64,000 nt of DNA. Origin: Astropecten irregularis (lineage: Eukaryota; Echinodermata; Asteroidea; Paxillosida; Astropectinidae). Position 1 is the first letter of the stretch. Every line of letters begins with the position of its first letter. The stretch lies in NCBI GenBank assembly GCA_963971285.1, contig OZ020258.1:496001-560000 (forward strand), in the 5' to 3' direction. The notes beneath the pieces are model-generated. The model worked only from the letters and a program-made list of their open reading frames with translations. It had not been told where the DNA came from and did no database searches. Positions 1 through 10,415 of this stretch are shown here, one piece after another. The position numbers and the translations under genes are program-made.

Positions 1-206
1 GCCAGTTGAAGTTTGGAGGAGAACCCCGGCCTGGCTTGCATGGCTTTACCGCACTCAAAGGCGGCGAGAACCAGGGCGGTACTTTGGATTCCACAGTGGG
101 TACAATGCTCCTGGTAATCGAATATGTCCAGTAACATGTCTTGACGCAGATGACTTTCATTGAGAAGTCGCTGTCCTTCCTCCGATGCTAACGGAATTAG
201 GATCAT
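1..206 (-). CDS. Phytochelatin-synthase-like protein, copy 1 (N-terminal part, runs off window)
   Basis: An open frame starts at the ATG at 206-204 and runs to base 1 as 68 codons plus two bases, so the C-terminal two thirds lie outside the window. The peptide is nearly the same as the first 68 residues of the complete copy at 1410-2078. It carries the catalytic-cysteine motif of the phytochelatin synthase family (peptidase C83), here H-C-T-H-C-G-I with the nucleophile at Cys38. Family members act as gamma-glutamylcysteine dipeptidyl transpeptidases on glutathione. The 5' flank is also duplicated between the copies, so this is a tandem gene duplication, not a dispersed retrocopy. Whether the whole gene is intact cannot be seen. 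Confidence 0.8.
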   Translation of the reverse strand, partial: MILIPLASEEGQRLLNESHLRQDMLLDIFDYQEHCTHCGIQSTALVLAAFECGKAMQARPGFSSKLQL

Positions 207-285
207 TGTTGGATGTCTGTGAGCTACAGGTGCGATTGACCAGTTCCTATCTCGTGAATGGTGTCACAGTGAAGTGAATCAAGTT
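207..285 (-). repeat. Duplicated 5' flank of the two phytochelatin-synthase-like genes
   Basis: The bases just upstream of the copy-1 start match those upstream of copy 2 at 2081-2178, most clearly a stretch ending in GGTGTCACAGTGAAGTGAAT. Similarity fades beyond about 285. The block therefore marks how far the tandem duplication reached and probably holds the shared 5' UTR or proximal promoter. Confidence 0.6.
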
Positions 286-1004
286 GACTTTGTGGCTTTA
301 TATACCATGTATATTTCAGGTCAACCGATTTCAGTTAAATTACTGTAGTATGAGTTCGTGTATTAAACCGGACCACGGAAGAGTCAAAGTCAATAATACA
401 TGTCCATCAAGGACGGAATCATGCAGAGGAGTAGAATCCCATGGATCAGTGATACATCGTGTCTAGTCCTTCATCGGTCAGTCCTTGGGCTACAGGGAAA
501 GGTCTCTGTCGGTAACGCCGTGCGTCCAAGAGCAACCTATTAGTGTGCATCTGACCGTGGACACTGGTTGATAAAGAAATACAGTTTCCTTTGACTTATA
601 TGAAGGTCATATGCCTCACCATGACCCAGGTCTGAATGCATTATAACCACAGAGTATAATGCACCATCAACTTTACCAATATGCTGTCATTGCTTGATGC
701 TTTATAACTTTCATCATTATTGATGACTTTTTTTTTCGGCGGGAGATAGATTTATGCAAATTAGGCTCGCCTTTCACCGAAGTATTGGCCAATCAGCAGC
801 ATGGTACACTCGGTGCTATTTGAGTGCACATACATTTTCTTTTCAGCACTTTATATCTGATTATGGATTACTATTTGATTTTGCACAGTTGGCATAAATG
901 TTCTTTCCTCGTCTTTGTCTCCGGTTCCCTGGCTCGAATCCCACCAATGACATCTTGTTGACTCTCGGGTTGTAAGCCTCTTGGCCTACTTCACTGCATC
1001 TGAC
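286..1004. other. Intergenic, no gene seen
   Basis: Non-coding sequence between the two phytochelatin-synthase-like genes. The open frames are short and match no family I recognise. Nothing else is supported. Confidence 0.5.
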
Positions 1005-1140
1005 TGCCAAACGAACAAAGATAATAGACTATAAATAGGGACACCACCAACATAGAGCTGGAAAGCTCAGTTGGAAGAGCGCCTGTTGGGTACTTCGGAG
1101 GTCGCTGCATGGTTCGAATCCCGCTCCAGTCAATATGTCT
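1005..1140 (+). mobile_element. tRNA-derived SINE, family S1, copy 1
   Basis: A tRNA-like domain at about 1062-1135 has an A box (AGCTCAGTTGGAAGAGCG) and a B box (GGTTCGAATCC) and can fold with a GCTGGA/TCCAGT acceptor stem. The sequence before it (GACTGCCAAACGAACAAAG) recurs before the tRNA-like part at 38891 and 41091, so this is a SINE and not a functional tRNA gene. Other copies are at 7985, 38780, 40970 and 50368. Confidence 0.7.
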
Positions 1141-1298
1141 TTGTTTCCCGGCTTTCAGTGATTTCAAATTAACCCATTTCCTCTGCCGTTATTGGATGCT
1201 TATTATGGTCTTAATAGGCATTCATTGAGTTCTGCATCTTTAATATTTCCGAGGTATTTGCTTGTAGACTGCATAAACCACCTTTGGTTGTATAAATC

Positions 1299-1304
1299 TT
1301 TATT
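1299..1304 (-). promoter_or_regulatory. Polyadenylation signal for the phytochelatin-synthase-like gene copy 2
   Basis: The plus strand reads TTTATT, which is AATAAA on the minus strand. It lies about 105 bases past the stop codon at 1410-1412, a normal 3' UTR distance. Confidence 0.4.
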
Positions 1305-1409
1305 TTAATATGATAATTTACTCCTAATACTGTAGGAGAATCAGATTGTTTCTAATAACACACATGTCGTGGACTTGAGAGATGTAGATGATTTGATGGA
1401 AGAATTTGG

Positions 1410-2078
1410 TTAAAGATATCCGCTCATAACAAGGAATCCCCTGGATTTGTTGGTGGCCTGGTCGACTTCTCCCATAGCCTCAAACATATCAGTCGTCTTC
1501 AACCAACCCACTCTGTGTACTCTGTTGGTGTCCAACATCAGGAAACGGTCAGTGGCTTGATGGTATGCTCCTAGAGGACTGTGATGTCCGAATCTGGCCT
1601 TTTGTCCGATCATTCCTAGTATGTATCTCTGGAAATTGACCACGATAGCCTTGCTGGAGTCGCCGTGGCGTAGTGTCTCCAGAGCGACATGTCGGAACTC
1701 ATCCACTGATGAATCCTGGCTGTGGTAGATGGTGACATCGTGGTTGTGATTGCGTAGAATCTTACCAACATCTTCCAGGGACACGCCTCGACCCTGAAGC
1801 AGTTCGTGGGTGATGAACTCGCTCGTCTCAGGATGAGAAAACATGTTGAATCCCTGGTATCTCCTCTTAATTTCTAACTGAAGTTTGGAGGAGATCTCCG
1901 GCCTAGATTGCCTGGCTTTACCGCACTCGAAAGCGGTAAGGACCAGAGCCATACTTTGGATTCCACAATGGGTACAGTGTTCTTGATAGTCGAATATATC
2001 CAGTAAGATGTCTTGACGTGGATGACTTTCATTAAGAAGTCGCTGTCCTTCCTCCGATGCCAATGGAATTAAAACCAT
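1410..2078 (-). CDS. Phytochelatin-synthase-like protein, copy 2 (complete, intronless)
   Basis: An uninterrupted 222-residue frame starts at the ATG at 2078-2076 (context AACATGG) and ends with TAA at 1410. The expected catalytic triad is visible: Cys38 in T-H-C-G-I-Q-S, His165 in F-G-H-H-S-P-L-G, and Asp183 in L-M-L-D-T-N-R. The spacing matches the papain-like domain of phytochelatin synthases. The family makes metal-chelating (gamma-Glu-Cys)n-Gly peptides from glutathione, or hydrolyses glutathione in short bacterial forms. This protein is only the catalytic half, without the Cys-rich C-terminal domain of full-length plant enzymes, and is similar in size to cyanobacterial half-molecules. 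Peptide-synthesis activity is therefore uncertain. It has no intron, unlike the other long genes here, and a near-copy lies upstream of it in the window. Confidence 0.85.
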   Translation of the reverse strand: MVLIPLASEEGQRLLNESHPRQDILLDIFDYQEHCTHCGIQSMALVLTAFECGKARQSRPEISSKLQLEIKRRYQGFNMFSHPETSEFITHELLQGRGVSLEDVGKILRNHNHDVTIYHSQDSSVDEFRHVALETLRHGDSSKAIVVNFQRYILGMIGQKARFGHHSPLGAYHQATDRFLMLDTNRVHRVGWLKTTDMFEAMGEVDQATNKSRGFLVMSGYL

Positions 2079-2181
2079 GTTGATTGCTGGATGCCTCTGG
2101 CTGCTTCAGGCACGTGCGATAGACTCAGTAGGTCACGTATGTCTCGTGGAATGGTGTCACAGTGAAGTGAATCCAGTTGCA

Positions 2182-2785
2182 TGTGTATAATGTATAGCAT
2201 GGACATGTAGCTGTCAAACACATTCGTACATTTAGGTGCACTACAGTACAGAACACGCCCACCAACAATGATGAACCATGGACAGAATCGCAAGCCTCAG
2301 TGATACACACAAGACTCCCGTACGTATTGTGTAGAATTAAGCCGATAGCATGGCGAAAACAGTCCCATTCAACACACCAGCGGGCTATTCCGTGTTCAAT
2401 ATGGCTGGTCTCACCCTTGAGGTCACGCGGTTTGCCATGCATGGAGGAAGTCAGTCTGAGAGGAACAAAGCAAGCAACGGGCCGAGAACAACAGGTAGAT
2501 ACAAGAATGCAGTTTCATGAATATTAATAATGCAGTTTGCTGAACTCATTTCAAGGACGTATAATATTTCACCCCGATCAGGTCTAGCTGAAGGCATAAT
2601 AAACCACGAGGTATAATTTTAATGTAACAGTGCATGAAATCTTGCTCTATAGATCAGGTGAAACGTCGCATAACTTGTGCGTGCGGAAATCCTGCCAAAA
2701 AAGAAAGAAAAAAGTTTGCTTTCAACATATTCAGTTCAGTGGTTGCCATTCCTGTTTTTTAAAGGATTACAATAAATAGAAGAAA
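2182..2785. other. Upstream flank, no gene seen
   Basis: The region holds the promoter side of the minus-strand phytochelatin-synthase-like gene. Overlapping short frames on both strands show no domain and no splice logic. Nothing else is supported. Confidence 0.4.
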
Positions 2786-2935
2786 CTTGAGGCTAGTTTG
2801 CATGGTGACAATGTGGATCGGTTTGCGGAAACACTATGTAAGAATCGTTCATACTTTCACAGTCTTATTTCGTTCGCACTCTCGTAAGATCTCAACGTTT
2901 CGATTAGTCTACTCTAGTCCTCATCATGAGACCTA
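2786..2935. repeat. Palindromic element family D, half copy
   Basis: One arm of a dispersed palindromic repeat: a GGTTTGCGGAAACACTATG block followed by CAACGTTTCGATTAGTCT and a stem-loop near 2900-2930. Fuller copies are at 21711, 33912 and 44418. Confidence 0.7.
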
Positions 2936-3209
2936 TTACATTGAATAATTGAGACGTTGGAGCAATTAAGTTACGATATTGAGTGGATGAAGTTTGAAAA
3001 ATCAGCCTCTTGTAGACCGGAGACTCCATTATATTAATAATCTGCGCCTTTGAATGGAACTTTCCAGGTACTACGCGCATCATAAATGCTCTACATGTAT
3101 ATATTATTATTATTATTATTAGAAATGTGTTCTTATATACACAGTTGGAAATAACAATGGTTACCCCCCCCCCCCCCAAAAAAAAAAAATTATAATAGTA
3201 ATAATGATG

Positions 3210-3365
3210 CATACAAGTCATAAACCGATTCGAACTATTCATCAGCCAAAATAATGACCTGAAATTTATAAAATGCTTGGAGTTAGAGGGCCTGACGCGT
3301 TTCGATCTATATAAGATCCTGCTATAGGATCGAAACGCGTCAGGCCCAAACATGCATTTATACAA
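3210..3365. repeat. Hairpin element family C, copy 1, next to a poly-C/poly-A tract
   Basis: Two inverted GGCCTGACGCGTTTCGATC segments (about 3289-3308 and 3325-3346) form a strong hairpin. The flank has the family sequence that includes ATCAGCCAAAATAATGACCT. A C-then-A homopolymer run lies at about 3163-3190. Confidence 0.7.
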
Positions 3366-4799
3366 TTATAATTGGATTCGTTAATTTATTCCCGAAGGTA
3401 CTCTGTCCTTGAATATATAAAGCATGCAATTAATATTGATGGTTTGAAATAATTATCTCATTAAATATTAGTGGAATCAGTGACGTGTATTCCATACTGT
3501 GCAGAATTTGACAATCCATTGCACGTTTACTATAACAGGCAATCTAATAAAAAATTATATACCAATATGGCTGTACTTGGGTATACATATTCCAGTCACG
3601 TGCGGCAGGAAATCTTGACGATCCAAACTTTCAAGAATCTGTGCTAGTCCCATTTTGATGCCCCCACCACTACCCAAGACCTAACAAAAAAATTGTTGTG
3701 TTGCCCCAGGCTCAGCGACCGACCGTAAAATGCCATTTTTTTCTCTGAGTCCTAAAGTATAAAAACTCACAATTTTTGACAGAAAATGTAAGATTTAGCA
3801 GTAAAAAGCGTGTCTCCTCTATGGGCGTCAATCCGTTTTGAAAGGTTGGGGGGGGGGGGACAAGCGAGCGCAAAGCGCGATGCTTTAACGGCGTGGGGTC
3901 AGGGGCCCGCTTAAGGGCCGGGAAAATATTGGATTCTAGCTGCTCCGTGGTGTGATCTGAGGCAATTTCTTACCACTACCACATGAATTTGGCAAACTCT
4001 TTTGCAACATTTTATGTCCTTCCTTTTTGGTTTTAAGTTTTGAACCATTAGTCATATTCACTTTGTAATCCTTTTGATAGGAGAAATTAACTACGGGCAT
4101 AGGCCATCCTTGTCTCGCTTTTATTTCCATCTTCTTAATTCAATTTGTGTATACCTGTTTACACTATCATTTTTTTATATTCATGATAACCAGCGGATTT
4201 AACACAAATCACTCCAGTCTTTCTCCAACATAATCATCGCAAAAAACATTCACCCAAATTCATCTATTACAGGAGCATTTATCAACATTGTGAAAACATA
4301 ATTTTTGTAAAAAGGTTATATCATGGAGGAAGAAATCCTCCATGGTTATAACTTATATATATTAAGAAAAAATATCCAATGCCCTGTTAATTTCAAAACA
4401 AATTATGGGAATTAAACTTTACTCATAATTATAGCAAATAAAATTGGTGTCAAACAAAACAATGATAGAAACTCACCAATTTTGTTATGTGCAATGCGCT
4501 TACCACTCCATCATGAAGCTATCGATTTGATCACAGGGCAAGAAATATTTGGCTATATGGGTGTACAGTCTTAGAGCATTCATGGAACAGGCCTATTTTA
4601 AAGCAGTAGCAGCCAATGTGGAAATGAGTCAAATGGCTGTATCTTGCAGTACCTTAGCCTGTGGTGAATCAGGACTGGTCATGATTAGTTAACACAACCC
4701 AAGGGACCAGTGGTCAAGGGATAAAAAATATACTATACTACCTCTATTTTCTACCTTTCCAACAATCGCAATGATCCATTGCATGATTATAATGACAGT
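3366..4799. other. Intergenic, no gene seen
   Basis: AT-rich non-coding sequence with a G homopolymer near 3848-3858. No exon with a recognisable domain or supported splice sites is visible. Confidence 0.4.
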
Positions 4800-5066
4800 T
4801 ATAATGTATTATATAACCGAGGATGGGAAGTGGGTACTGTCCCATAGGGTCATGCACAAATTACATGCACAATTCTATTTCTAAACATCCTCCGAACCAA
4901 TGCGTATTATGTTCATATTGAGAGCATTCTCTGTCTTCTATTAAAATATGGACAGTTACAAAGGTAGCCTGGTACCTTATGGAGACATCAAAATGTCTCC
5001 ATAATTCCGAATGTCTCCTAAATGTTCACTTTCAGACCCTAACGTGTCTTGCTAATGATTTGTACC
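4800..5066. repeat. Dispersed repeat family R, copy 1
   Basis: Matches 43975-44215 over most of its length, with shared blocks such as TCCCATAGGGTC, TTTCTAAACATCCTC and GAGACATCAAAATGTCTCC. The last block is a perfect short palindrome. The class is not known to me. Confidence 0.6.
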
Positions 5067-5244
5067 GGTAATTATTATCATAAATGAATATCGTGATATT
5101 TTATGTAGGTTACATGTAGGATTGTGCTGGTATAAAAAGTGATAGTAATATAATGACTTTAAATGAAGTTATTATCATACATGAATATTCTGATATTTGC
5201 ATGTAGGATTGCTGGTTTGCGCTGATGTAATTACAATGATTTAA

Positions 5245-5590
5245 TATGCTGTAATTAGTGCATACTGCGCATATTACAATCAACGTATGGCTGTTTCTAT
5301 ATATGCGCATATTACTAATATCCCTGATCATTGGGATACATTCCTGGAACCATCTCAACTCACTATAGCTGTAAAGGACACAAAAATGCTAGCAAGCACA
5401 AAAAGCCATCTCTAACCTCACAGGTACCCATTTACACCTGGGTGAAGAGGTACTGTTGCAAAGTGTCGTGCCCAAGGACGCAAGCACCACTAGCCCATGC
5501 ATGGCTTGATTCGAATTCGAACCCACAATCTATATATTGACCAAAACATCTTGAGCATGACACGCCAGACCAGCTAGGCCACAGCACTTA
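5245..5590 (-). mobile_element. tRNA-derived SINE, family S2, copy 1
   Basis: On the minus strand it begins with a tRNA-like head (A-box region CTAGCTGGTCTGGCG, B-box region GTTCGAATTCGAATC), followed by a body shared with 37495-37830 and 61600-61950. The best-preserved body block is CCATTTACACCTGGGTGA. Confidence 0.65.
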
Positions 5591-6207
5591 ATAGTAACAG
5601 TTTCTAGATATTTGTCCAAATGTACCTTTGCGTCTATCCTAAAATGTGAATTGAAGTGTCAGGGAGGCTAGTGGAAGTTACTCGATTTACATACGAATAA
5701 GCATTGATGGGGGTTCAAGGATAAGATCATACTGGTTCAATCAGTGGTTACAGTGTCTAGAGGGCGCTGTTTACTGCCCGTGGGTGGAGACCACTGCTCA
5801 AGTTTACGCGCGTAACTGAAGACCATGTACAGTGGGTCGAAAGCCAATGTAGTGTACATGTTTCAAATTTAACCGTCCGTGAATACGCACTTAGTTTGGA
5901 TTAGGGGCTCACTCCTTCCTTGTTAGGCGACTCTAAACGATCGAGGCCCCAAAAAGTAAATCATGTAGTGTTCTTTTCTGACTGCTAGATCTGTGCGCAG
6001 GAGTATAGATTAGTTGAACATTGAACAAAAAAAAAACCGGCTAGGGCGACCTCCTACTCCGAGTAACCTTGTAAGTAATCTCTTCCTTCTTTTTTAAAAA
6101 TGGTATAATGAATCGTGTAGGCCTACTGTCGTGTGGGTCGACTAGACTATGCCTTGTTTTCATTACTTGTTTTTTTGTTAAAAGCAGAGCGAGTGTTTTG
6201 TAGTGAT
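5591..6207. other. Intergenic, no gene seen
   Basis: Unique non-coding sequence. I see no supported feature. Confidence 0.4.
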
Positions 6208-6574
6208 TTAAAGGTAGTATCATACTTTGGTAAGAAACCAAAACAGAAATGTTCACAGATTTACGTATAACTTTCAGGGTATGAAGATGATGATAGTAGA
6301 AACCCACCGTTAAAATGTTTCCGCCTGAAATGGTGTAATTATCCAGAAATTAGTAAAACAACGTCCGAAAATCTTTTTGATCTTTTAAAAGATAAAAAAA
6401 AAAAGAGAAAAGACTTAAGAAATACTGTGACCGTTTTTTTTACGATTGTCTCAAAAAGTGGGCACTGCATGGGACTGAAATTTTCACAGATGACTGTGAC
6501 TGTATCTTCATTGATATTTTTGCCCATGAATCTGTACTTCTTTGACAAAAACCAAAGTATGATATTACCTTTAA
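6208..6574 (-). mobile_element. TTAA-ended MITE, family A
   Basis: Bounded by the terminal inverted repeat TTAAAGGTAGTATCATACTT and its complement. The interior holds a central GATCTTTTAAAAGATC palindrome. It has no coding capacity. A TTAA target would fit a piggyBac-type source, but the superfamily is an inference. Confidence 0.8.
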
Positions 6575-7374
6575 ACCGCACGCGGTAAAATAAAAGCAAT
6601 AATAAATCAACAACGACAGGTTATAAAATGATTGTCGGCATGTGATTGGTCGATGAAGTTGCCAAGGGCAATTTAATTTACCGACTATTTTAGACATGAT
6701 CATTTATCAGGTTTGTGTTATTCACCACTACATCGCATTGTGAACCCCAGCTGAACTTTCCTGAAGTTGTTACAACCGGTACGTTGTAGGCTGACTCGTG
6801 ATAAAGTCACATAATGTCTCACCATCGGTATGAATTAAGGGTTCATGTGAACTTGTTAAATCTAACCGCCCTTCCTTCGTCCGGGGTTGAACTTGATCTT
6901 CAGTTTGGTACCAACGCGATAACACTGCCGAAAGTCGGTTTTAAAAGCAAAACCAAGTCCACTAAAGACGGCGGGTCATGATAATTTTATGTTGACTCAC
7001 GGGTACGTATGTAGGCTTCGAGGGTTGACTCGGTCGGGTCAGGTCAGGATTGCACGGCTGCCTGTGGGGGAGATATAATGGTCTGGAGATGGAGGCTTCC
7101 ATATAGGCCTAACTTGATTTGTGGGACCCTATATACCAATAGGTCGAGTTAAGCGGAGCTGGGTTAACTATGGTCACATTCCTGAGGGGGTTCACGGAGT
7201 GCCCCCCTTTGTCAAGGGTGCACTGAATGGAGGAGATGGTTTAAATATTATGTGATGTGAGGGGATGCATGTACCCCTTCTGTGGTGATACCACTGGTTG
7301 GGGGTTCAAGCCAGTTATATCATAGAGGCCTTCCTCTAAGGTTATATCTTACTAAGTTGCTTGAAGTTGGGATG
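6575..7374. other. Intergenic, no gene seen
   Basis: Unique non-coding sequence. I see no supported feature. Confidence 0.4.
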
Positions 7375-7425
7375 TCCTGACGTTTCGATCCTATAGTGCT
7401 GGATCTTCATCGAAGGCTAAATCAG
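7375..7425. repeat. Hairpin element family C, fragment
   Basis: Short remnant with CTGACGTTTCGATCCTATAG and a CTGGATCTTCATCGAAGG loop part, as in the fuller copies at 15795 and 46880. Confidence 0.55.
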
Positions 7426-7984
7426 TACAAATGTTAAGTTGGTTGAGCCATCGCTTCAGGGACGACAGAGAGCTGTCTATAGTTTGCAGGCGTTATACCC
7501 TCCTCGTCTAGCAGGTGCGCAGGTGCATCGTGGCAGGTGCCGCGCTCCCACAGGCCAGGTTTTGAACCCTTGCTCGAATACTGCACCATGCATACGCGTT
7601 GAATTTCGCCTCATGGACCTTTTCCCCTGAATGATCTACCCAGCAGCCTTGTCGGTCTTGAGTTTGAGACCGGTCTCCCCCTCGGACCTCGGATCTTGGT
7701 CTCGGACTTCCCGTCTCGACTACAACACTCACAGAGTTTCGCGTTTTAGTTTTCCTCCATTCCCATGGTTTCTCTATAGATATCCGTAAGGTTTTATTGG
7801 TGCTAAGGTTTCGGAACAAATCACCGGGTAATATTTTTAATACTGATTGAAAAAAGTATTGATTCTGAGTGTGGAATTCCTGACGGATAGGTTAGCTTAA
7901 GTTATAAACCACGGGTAACAAGTGATTTGAATGAATCATCATAAACGAAGAAAGATATTTGACTAATGACACCGAAAACATTAG
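7426..7984. other. Intergenic, no gene seen
   Basis: Non-coding. Overlapping opposite-strand frames at 7439-7819 share no known domain and look like chance. Confidence 0.4.
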
Positions 7985-8060
7985 GGCTGGGAGTAGTAGA
8001 GCGCCGATACGGTATTCCGGAGGTCGCTGGTTCGAGTCCCGCTCTAGTCAATTTTTCTTT
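7985..8060 (+). mobile_element. tRNA-derived SINE, family S1, truncated copy
   Basis: Only the tRNA-like part and the downstream CAATTTTTCTTTTTCAC tail remain. The B box is GGTTCGAGTCC and the A box is damaged. Confidence 0.6.
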
Positions 8061-8183
8061 TTCACTTTCACGTTGTTCACGTGTTAGTTACAAACTTTTG
8101 TAGAACATTTTTCCAAGAGTGGCAACAGAAATGTACGCATTAGTTCCCCCAGCTCACAACTGAGGGAAATTTTGAAACAAAAG

Positions 8184-8330
8184 TAATGGGAGACTTCGGA
8201 GAACCGGTCTTGAGTCAACAGCGCACGCGCAAACCATGCTTGGGCAATTGTGAGCATGCGCGCGTTGTTTTGCGCGTGCGTGCGCGTGCGCTGTTGATTT
8301 GAAGACCGGTTCTCCAAAGTCTCCCATTAA
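8184..8330. mobile_element. GC-rich palindromic MITE, family H, copy 1
   Basis: Terminal inverted repeats TAATGGGAGACTT and its complement enclose arms with an ACCGGT block and a GCGCACGCGC alternating purine-pyrimidine core. Other copies are at 24088 and 52291. Confidence 0.75.
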
Positions 8331-9345
8331 TTCAAAGGGCCTGAATCCCAGAAGAACACTCCATCTTCACATGTGCTCGCACTTGTAGATGGATTTCTGG
8401 TCACGCATTAGCCTTCAAACCCTACATCACTTCTAACATGGAGCATTCCTAGCTCTATGCACGGAGGTATACCTCCAGGCTTATAACCACAACAGGTCGA
8501 AAGGTCACTCAGCCTAGGATGGGTTGTGCACTGTGCAATATACATAATGTACACACTACACAGCTCCATGTAGTACTGCAGTACGTAGCTTTCGTTGTGA
8601 AGGACAGGGGCAAGTCTACCACTGCATGCTTTTTCTTCTACCATGAGGACTCAGCTCGTGTTTATTTTGCTCTGAGGTAAAAGCATGGTGACCTTTTGTT
8701 CGGTATTCCTTACCAGTCTGTACTTGGCTCACGAATGATGTCAAATACACACAGGCTATTTAGGCATTGAACTAGACGTTGACACGATTACTTTTCCTAT
8801 TCAGTATATAAATTCAATCGCTGCTTTCGATATCAGCTCATTACTCGTCTGGCATCGATCAGGGACTACGAGGAGGGTAGCCTACACCGTACAGACGTAG
8901 ACCGTCACGTCCGTATAATTATAGCTTGACACTTGATGGGTCGGACGCTTCTCAACTCAATAAGGGAAACACAATACTCAATTTGTGAATTGTGGAACAA
9001 GTTGCAGTGATGAGTGGGCGGAGCCAGCCACTCCCCCTTATATGGGTCAACATTCAGGTTCAGACTCCAATGGTCATAATTCATGTCCTCAACTATTTTT
9101 GTAATTTTTGGAGAGTCGCGCAATGAATTATCCACGAAGATCTGTTGTGTAATTTATGACTGCAAACTATCACAATCTCAGGCTGTTTCTGTGTTTTCAG
9201 GAAATATGGAAACGTCTAGACTATAGCAGAGTGTAATTGGCCCGGAGGAAAGATGCTGAATGAGAACTGAATACGGTAAGTCGTTTTGGTAGAAAAAAAT
9301 ATTTTTTTCAGAATTTTTTTCCAGTAGGATATAAGTAGGCCTACA
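8331..9345. other. Intergenic, no supported gene
   Basis: A 78-residue minus-strand frame (8644-8408) begins in a fair start context, with a TATA-like run near 8805 upstream. It has no recognisable domain and no supported downstream exon, so it is not called. Confidence 0.35.
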
Positions 9346-9628
9346 CAGGCGCGGTTCTAGAGCCAACATTTTTTTGGGGCGAGACGAGCCAATATTTTGG
9401 GTTCTTCTAACACTCGCTTCTGCTATGTCTTTTTAGGGGTCGAAAAACATGCACATTATAGCCCACACAACGCGTTTTTTTATGTAATTGGCGCTTAATA
9501 CCTGAAAAAATCCACTATTTTCAAGAATTTTTTTTCACTTCCATTTTGGGGGGGGGGGGGGGGGGCCTAGACAAAATTTTAGGGGGCTACAGCCTGCCCC
9601 CCTAGCCCCCCTCGTAGAACCGCGCCCA
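9346..9628. mobile_element. hAT-like MITE, family L, with 8-bp target duplication
   Basis: Ends are CAGGCGCGGTTCTA and TAGAACCGCGCCCA, flanked on both sides by the 8-base duplication GGCCTACA (9338-9345 and 9629-9636). An 8-bp duplication and a CA-start terminus fit hAT. The interior has a long G run at about 9547-9565 and no coding capacity. A partial relative lies at 48455. Confidence 0.75.
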
Positions 9629-9850
9629 GGCCTACATTTATCACGAGTAAACATACTCCCACATGCAGTTTGACTAGAATTTGATTGATGAGGATTCAAA
9701 CTTTAAACTGTATCGTCACAAACCCGATGGACTCTCTTGGATATGGACTTGAAGTCCACTGCAAAGTTGTTTTTTCACACTGAGGTCAACGAATATTTAT
9801 TTGTTGTTGCGCGCTCCGACAGCTCTGCCAAGTCCAATTTTTTTTAAACT

Positions 9851-10415
9851 TTAAAAGGCAGTAGGCCTAATACATGATTGGTAAAGGTCACTGAACAGCA
9901 CTAACACTTTGTCTTATCCAGCATGTACATAAAATAACACACCTGGGAAAATTTGAGATCAAATTTGACCTCTGATGAAAAAAATATCGAAAACCTGACT
10001 CCATTTTTCTTATAAAACATAAAGAATGGTTTTGATCTTACCAAAACTGTTTCCGGTCTTTGTTTGACTAATTTCTGGATACAAATAGTCATTTCAGGCG
10101 GAAATATTTTAACGGTATGTTTCTACCAGCACCATCTTCATACCCTGAAAGTTATAGGAAATATTGTGGGTAGCCGTGTCAGTCTATCGAAATGATAAAG
10201 AAAATTAGGGTAGCACTTAAAGACTAACAATGAGAAAAACTACACAAATTTTCGTAGTAACAACTACTTCAGCGAATAACTATTTCTACTTACTTCTACT
10301 GTTCTACTTCCATCATGATGAAGTAGTTGGTACTTGGTACTACGAAAGCGTATGAAAGTAAATCTGGGAACATTTATGTTTGAGTATGTTTACCGATCCT
10401 GCACTGTACCTTTAA
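9851..10415 (+). mobile_element. TTAA-ended MITE, family B, carrying an insertion
   Basis: The B subtype has a left end ATACATGATTGGTAAAGGTC and shares its right half with family A (GGCGGAAATATTTTAACGGT). About 195 bases at 10166-10360 interrupt it. The insert has its own stem-loop (CGTAGTAACAACTACTTCA) and looks like another small repeat. Confidence 0.75.

Noticed and set aside
1062-1135. Functional tRNA gene
   Set aside because: Shared flanking sequence with other copies and a poor anticodon arm make it a SINE part.
2125-2442. Upstream minus-strand frames as an extra exon of the phytochelatin-synthase-like gene
   Set aside because: The catalytic domain is complete from the ATG at 2078 and copy 1 has its own ATG at the same place. 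No acceptor joins these frames.
8408-8644. 78-codon minus-strand gene with fair start context
   Set aside because: No domain, no partner exon and no second copy were seen. Kept only as a note in the intergenic entry.
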